A DNA stretch of 64,000 nucleotides from Hormiphora californensis. Lineage: Eukaryota; Ctenophora; Tentaculata; Cydippida; Pleurobrachiidae. The translations under genes were made by a program, and so were the position numbers. Of the stretch, positions 59,001 to 64,000 are shown piece by piece. The notes below the pieces were generated by a model. The model ran no database searches and was not told the DNA's origin. It saw only the letters and a program-made list of their open reading frames with translations. Position 1 is the first letter of the stretch. The number at the start of each line of letters is the position of its first letter. Where the stretch lies: positions 6,185,549-6,249,548 of the forward strand of contig CM035357.1 of assembly GCA_020137815.1 (NCBI GenBank), given 5' to 3'.

Positions 59001-60972
59001 CGGCCATTACTCCCAACCACTAGTAGTGGTTTTCAGTACCTCTTATACTGGTAAATCCGTATAGAAACAATCCTTGTGTTTTAGTAGCGATCACTCCGTA
59101 TATCTTGCACTGACCCAGTATTACCACACATTACTCCCAACCACTAGTAGTGGTTTTCAGTACCTCTTATACTGGTAAATCCGTATAGTATAAGAGGTAC
59201 TGAAAACCACTACTAGTGGTTGGGAGTAATGGCCGAGTATATATGAGAGCTTAGTGGACCCCCGGTTACAGGCAATGTTAACGGGGAGCGAAGCTAAGAC
59301 GGTCCCTGTGACCCCCCAACCTTTTAAACTTGTATATCCGAATAGACTTGACATGTGGGCAGTAGCGATCCTACTATATCTTGCCAGTACCTCAGCCCTA
59401 TACCCAGCCGGAGAATAGCTAAACATTGAGCTTGCTCAATGCGTGTGTGTGTGTGTTTACTCATTACCTCCCGGTGCTACAACCCCTCTACTAATGTATT
59501 GACTGGTTAGCAACCAAGATGTAGCTTATATAGTGGCTGATTACTCACAGTGCCGGCCGCAGTGGAGAAATCCCATAGTGCCAATTGCACAATTAATGTG
59601 TGGTAATACTGGGTCAGTGCAAGATATACGGAGTGATCGCTACTAAAACACAAGGATTGTTTCTATACGGATTTACCAGTATAAGAGGTACTGAAAACCA
59701 CTACTAGTGGTTGGGAGTAATGGCCGAGTATATATGAGAGCTTAGTGGACCCCCGGTTACAGGCAATGTTAACGGGGAGCGAAGCTAAGACGGTCCCTGT
59801 GACCCCCCAACCTTTTTTAAACTTGTATATCCGAATAGACTTGACATGTGGGCAGTAGCGATCCTACTATATCTTGCCAGTACCTCAGCCCTATACCCAG
59901 CCGGAGAATAGCTAAACATTGAGCTTGCTCAATGCGTGTGTGTGTGTGTTTACTCATTACCTCCCGGTGCTACAACCCCTCTACTAATGTATTGACTGGT
60001 TAGCAACCAAGATGTAGCTTATATAGTGGCTGATTACTCACAGTGCCCGCCGCAGTGGAGAAATCCCATAGTGCCAATTGCACAATTAATGTGTGGTAAT
60101 ACTGGGTCAGTGCAAGATATACGGAGTGATCGCTACTAAAACACAAGGATTGTTTCTATACGGATTTACCAGTATAAGAGGTACTGAAAACCACTACTAG
60201 TGGTTGGGAGTAATGGCCGAGTATATATGAGAGCTTAGTGGACCCCCGGTTACAGGCAATGTTAACGGGGAGCGAAGCTAAGACGGTCCCTGTGACCCCC
60301 CAACCTTTTAAACTTGTATATCCGAATAGACTTGACATGTGGGCAGTAGCGATCCTACTATATCTTGCCAGTACCTCAGCCCTATACCCAGCCGGAGAAT
60401 AGCTAAACATTGAGCTTGCTCAATGCGTGTGTGTGTGTGTGTTTACTCATTACCTCCCGGTGCTACAACCCCTCTACTAATGTATTGACTGGTTAGCAAC
60501 CAAGATGTAGCTTATATAGTGGCTGATTACTCACAGTGCCGGCCGCAGTGGAGAAATCCCATAGTGCCAATTGCACAATTAATGTGTGGTAATACTGGGT
60601 CAGTGCAAGATATACGGAGTGATCGCTACTAAAACACAAGGATTGTTTCTATACGGATTTACCAGTATAAGAGGTACTGAAAACCACTACTAGTGGTTGG
60701 GAGTAATGGCCGAGTATATATGAGAGCTTAGTGGACCCCCGGTTACAGGCAATGTTAACGGGGAGCGAAGCTAAGACGGTCCCTGTGACCCCCCAACCTT
60801 TTAAACTTGTATATCCGAATAGACTTGACATGTGGGCAGTAGCGATCCTACTATATCTTGCCAGTACCTCAGCCCTATACCCAGCCGGAGAATAGCTAAA
60901 CATTGAGCTTGCTCAATGCGTGTGTGTGTGTGTTTACTCATTACCTCCCGGTGCTACAACCCCTCTACTAAT
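56022..60972. repeat. ~490-bp satellite-like array, direct then inverted (about nine units)
   Basis: Five direct units start near 56022, 57304, 57796, 58285 and 58776. A junction near 59180 leads to inverted units up to 60972. Spacing is 489-491 bp, varying in an (AC)n run. Each unit has CATTGAGC-AA-GCTCAATG and AACCACT-AGT-AGTGGTT hairpins and a conserved 84-codon frame (MFSYSPAGYRAEV ...). The left border TTTAACTAAGAG is repeated at the right border, and the sequence outside is AGAATGCC / GGCATTCT. Confidence 0.93.
56166..56958. mobile_element. Foldback element, 793 bp, inserted in satellite unit 1
   Basis: Arms of about 280 bp, from TAGTAGAGTCGATAACTACA to its complement, flank a unique centre at about 56446-56680 that includes CCGCACGTGCGG. 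Comparison with the uninterrupted units shows precise insertion in the GGTTGGGGGGTCA segment, with a 2-3 bp duplication. Confidence 0.9.
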
Positions 60973-60991
60973 TTAACTAAGAGGGCATTCT

Positions 60992-63942
60992 TTCTTATGT
61001 ATGGGGGGCAATGCGTTGCATTAACACTTAATTAACGATAAAGCAGCATGATACATCATATCACTGCTGTAATTTTAGATCAAATATTATAGAATAATTA
61101 TGCTTAAGCGTTGAGTTTTATTGAATTGCTCATGCTTTCTTTTTATTCTAAGATAATAGCACGGGCACAGTGTCAGGCGACTCAAGAGTTTCAATAATTT
61201 ACATCTTTTAATATATGACCACAGATCATTTGTAATTTACACTGTGGTTATAATTGATGCTAAGGCTAAGGGTCTATATTTTGTAACTTGAAGAACTCCT
61301 TAAGTAACTTGGTGATGACATCCCCTTCGCCGGCTTCGTTTGCCGCGCTTCGCGCGGCCCTAGTGTAGGGGTGACCGCGTCACCAATTAAGTAACATAGT
61401 TCTATCTTTGAACCATTCCTAAATTCAATCACTTTACATTTTATATGTCGCTAAGGAGATCTCTTTACTTCATGCTACCTACCCATGAACTTAATTACCG
61501 CTTTTAATCACCTCTTACAACTACTCTCTCTTAGTTTCCCTCTCTTACTCTGTGACACTCTATCTTGTTAGTCACGCTACGGGTTGACCAAAGAGTCACT
61601 CTCTCTCTCCTGATCTCCCCGGCTCAATTTTCCTTCTTACCTCTCTCTTGCAGACCCTTGCTCCATAATTTCCAACTCGAGTTGCATTTCTGTCAACAGA
61701 TAGTTTGAGAGGGACATGATCTCTTTCTTATAAAGCATAACAAATAGCATTTCCCGAGAGCTGCACGTCTCCCACCTGTTCCGTAGTTTGAGAAACGAAG
61801 AAGCTATCGAAGCATAGAGAAGTAATGTCGCGTTATTGTTACTGAGAGAGAGAGAGAGAGAGAGAGAAGGGAGTTCGCGTTACCCCCTCCCTCTACCATT
61901 CAGTATTACTATTATAATAGTTGCAGCTGCACAACTTCACGCAGTACAGTCTGTACCATTTTTAATCTTCTGTTTTCTTAATCCAATATCACTGAAACAG
62001 TTTCACTGTGAAACCATCCTCTTTCGGATGCAGTGCAAGCCCCTAGATACCTGATACTCTATATTGTAATGGCTATATCTTGTATTGCTCCATTTAGAAA
62101 TTCACCCATGTTGCAATCAATGTGGGGGCGGTCTATTTATTGCAATACACATGGGGTGATGGGGGACAGCTGCCACCACCCATTGTTGTTACCATGGTAA
62201 CCGAGGGGAGAACACTTAACCTGACAAACTTGACAGTGGCTGAGTAGTGAGAGGAGAGAGACTGACAGTGGCTGAATAGTGAGAGGAGAGAGAGGGACGG
62301 TACTATGGAAGGGGAGTAAGAAGTAAAATAGAGTACTATAGCGAGTGATAGAGATTAGGGGAGAAAATAGGTAGAGAGATGGGAGTAAAAGAAAGAAAGA
62401 ACTAGTAAGAGAGTGAGAGCGATATTGGATCAAGAGTGAGATCGAGAGGGGCCTATTTGAAGAGATCGAGAGACCAGATGGATAGTGTAAATTGTGTATC
62501 AACAATACAACAGTATCGCTATTGACACGTCCAGATCTTGATTGTGTCACCTCTGATTACTTTGTAGCACAGCTGACTTATATCATCATATCGAGTTCTC
62601 AGTCGGTTTAATTTGTAGTGCAGCCGTAACTCACAGAAAAAGTTGATCTCTATTTTTCCTTTACTGAGGATCATATAAGGCCAGGGAGACCCTGGGCTAT
62701 AACATTATATATTGTGGTTGTTATCAGCACTCAAGTTCCCGACAAGATAGAAAGCTAATTCCGGTTGCGTGGGATTCGTATTGAAAAGCACATTCAGAAA
62801 TATGTTGTTCCCTATTTTGGTGTTGATGACCGTCAGACCCTACTGAGGGGTAACCCCTCAACCCCCCACCCCCACCCCTTTGAGATGCAAAATGAATTGC
62901 AACCTGTAAGCTTTCTCGGGTATTTAGCTGACTTCAAACAAAAAAGATAAAAAATATGGAACTTTCTAAGCTGCTTTTTTTCATGGACTATATTCCCTTT
63001 ATAAGGCACTTCGAGTTCATCGTGCATATCAATCGCGATTTTCTTAGCTTTAATGCGTGAGGATCATATAAGATGGAAGATAAGCTAACTTCTCCAGTCA
63101 AGAATTTCTCTCCCTGAACCCTGTTTTATCTTCCCCGGATCTCTTTCCGATTTGTCCCAATTAGTCACATTGTTGGCGAATTTGTTCATCCTAAATTGCT
63201 CCCTGAAACCAGGAGGAGTCCTTCATGAACAAGTTTCTTATCTTATCTTATCTTAATGCAAGGTAGCTTGCAAACCGTTATATATTCGCGATCACATACT
63301 TATTTTTTCACTCAATTGGAAATCTAAGGCCTAAGCAATTGATCTGAGCTGTGTGTTTTAGAAGTTCCACGGGAGATCTTGTTTCACATTGGGAAATGTG
63401 CAAGAAGAGTGATCTCGATTTAACATTACCAATCCCTTCAACACTTTTAGAATAGTACATTCCTAGTACAAATACTCAGAGCTTGGTTTGCCTCCTGTTA
63501 TATTGAAGTATCTATTGAAGTATTCGATTTCAACTTTGATAGATCGCTTGTCAACTTTGGTTGAAGACATTTAGCTAGCCCTTCTTGAACGGCCCTCCAT
63601 ATAATTAACCTGTCTCGATCAAATGTCAAGACTCAAGTGAACCAATTTAGATGGGTTCCGCAGATTTCTATTGCCCCAAAAACTCAACTACTTATATATT
63701 TTACGTGCATATTTCACAACATATAATAGTGGAGTTTTGTGTCAACACATGTGCGTCAAAATTGCTTTTCATGCAAATTGCATGGCCGGAATCTGTTTAG
63801 TAACCCTCGACTTTTTAGTGCACATATATTAACATTCGTCATTTCATTCCATTATTTTTCTTTTCCGATCTAAGTAGTTATAGCCCATATAATGTCAGGT
63901 GACGGATCGCAGCAGTTAGAGAGGTCAATCAAAGCAACGCAT

Positions 63943-64000
<58 letters not shown>
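60992..64000. other. Right flank, weak exon candidates only
   Basis: Contains short (GA)n (61843-61867) and a terminal (CT)n (63946-64000). A GC-rich hairpin-like segment at 61302-61395 (ACTTGGTGATGACATCCCCT opposite AGGGGTGACCGCGTCACC) may be a small degraded element. Possible minus-strand exons are listed separately. Confidence 0.4.
61641..63202 (-). CDS. Possible exons of an unidentified gene
   Basis: Three minus-strand segments have acceptor and donor-like ends and protein-like composition: 63202-63120 (EQFRMNKFANNVTNWDKSER), 62663-62551 (KGKIEINFFCELRLHYKLNR, then LRTRYDDISQLCYKVIR) and 61775-61641 (SSREMLFVMLYKKEIMSLSN, then YLLTEMQLELEIMEQ). They look helical. The phases do not chain directly, two donors are weak (gtgaca, gttcag), and I do not recognise the family. 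Confidence 0.2.

Noticed and set aside
56022-60972. 5S rRNA or snRNA tandem gene cluster
   Set aside because: The ~490-bp spacing is suggestive, but I found no 5S, U1, U2, U4, U5 or U6 core sequence and no tRNA-like A/B boxes in the unit.

Overview
This is animal nuclear DNA. It has split genes with GT/AG introns, long (CT)n/(GA)n tracts, minisatellites, MITE and foldback elements, and a non-LTR retrotransposon. The protein set (GBF1, a PRIP-type phospholipase C relative, mitochondrial intermediate peptidase, a secreted alpha-carbonic anhydrase) and the compact introns suggest a marine invertebrate such as a sponge or cnidarian. The species cannot be fixed from the window.

Three genes run in tandem on the minus strand. 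GBF1 (53885 to 30127) appears complete, with about 35 exons and roughly 1,700 residues. An intronless M3 metallopeptidase resembling mitochondrial intermediate peptidase lies at 26698 to 25028. A phospholipase C-like protein of the PRIP/PLCL type starts at 24729 and runs off the left edge, with 18 exons found. I rebuilt both split genes exon by exon. Nearly all splice sites are canonical and the phases chain, with three ambiguous GBF1 junctions stated in the entries. On the plus strand, a secreted alpha-carbonic anhydrase with a long 13-residue repeat domain (38918-40663) is nested in the GBF1 intron that splits the Sec7 domain, next to a perfect 108-bp palindrome.

Mobile DNA: an R2-like, restriction-endonuclease-type LINE with an intact 1,216-codon ORF sits in the largest PRIP intron (about 11.2-15.6 kb). 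Terminal-inverted-repeat or foldback elements lie at 19.5-20.1, 21.4-21.8, 27.4-28.2, 34.5-34.7, 49.8-50.8 and 56.2-57.0 kb, and a small TA-flanked MITE family at 33.2, 34.9, 50.9 and 55.6 kb. A 5-kb array of about nine near-identical ~490-bp units, part direct and part inverted, occupies 56.0-61.0 kb.

The most unusual signal is a recurring one. At least seven exon boundaries in the two split genes are tandemly duplicated: the repeat unit of the adjacent minisatellite contains the intron end, the splice site and the first or last bases of the exon. Copy number ranges from 2 to about 30, giving arrays of decoy 3' or 5' splice sites beside the genuine one. In one GBF1 exon the duplicated intron end has become coding sequence. 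The right end (61-64 kb) holds only weak exon candidates of an unidentified gene.
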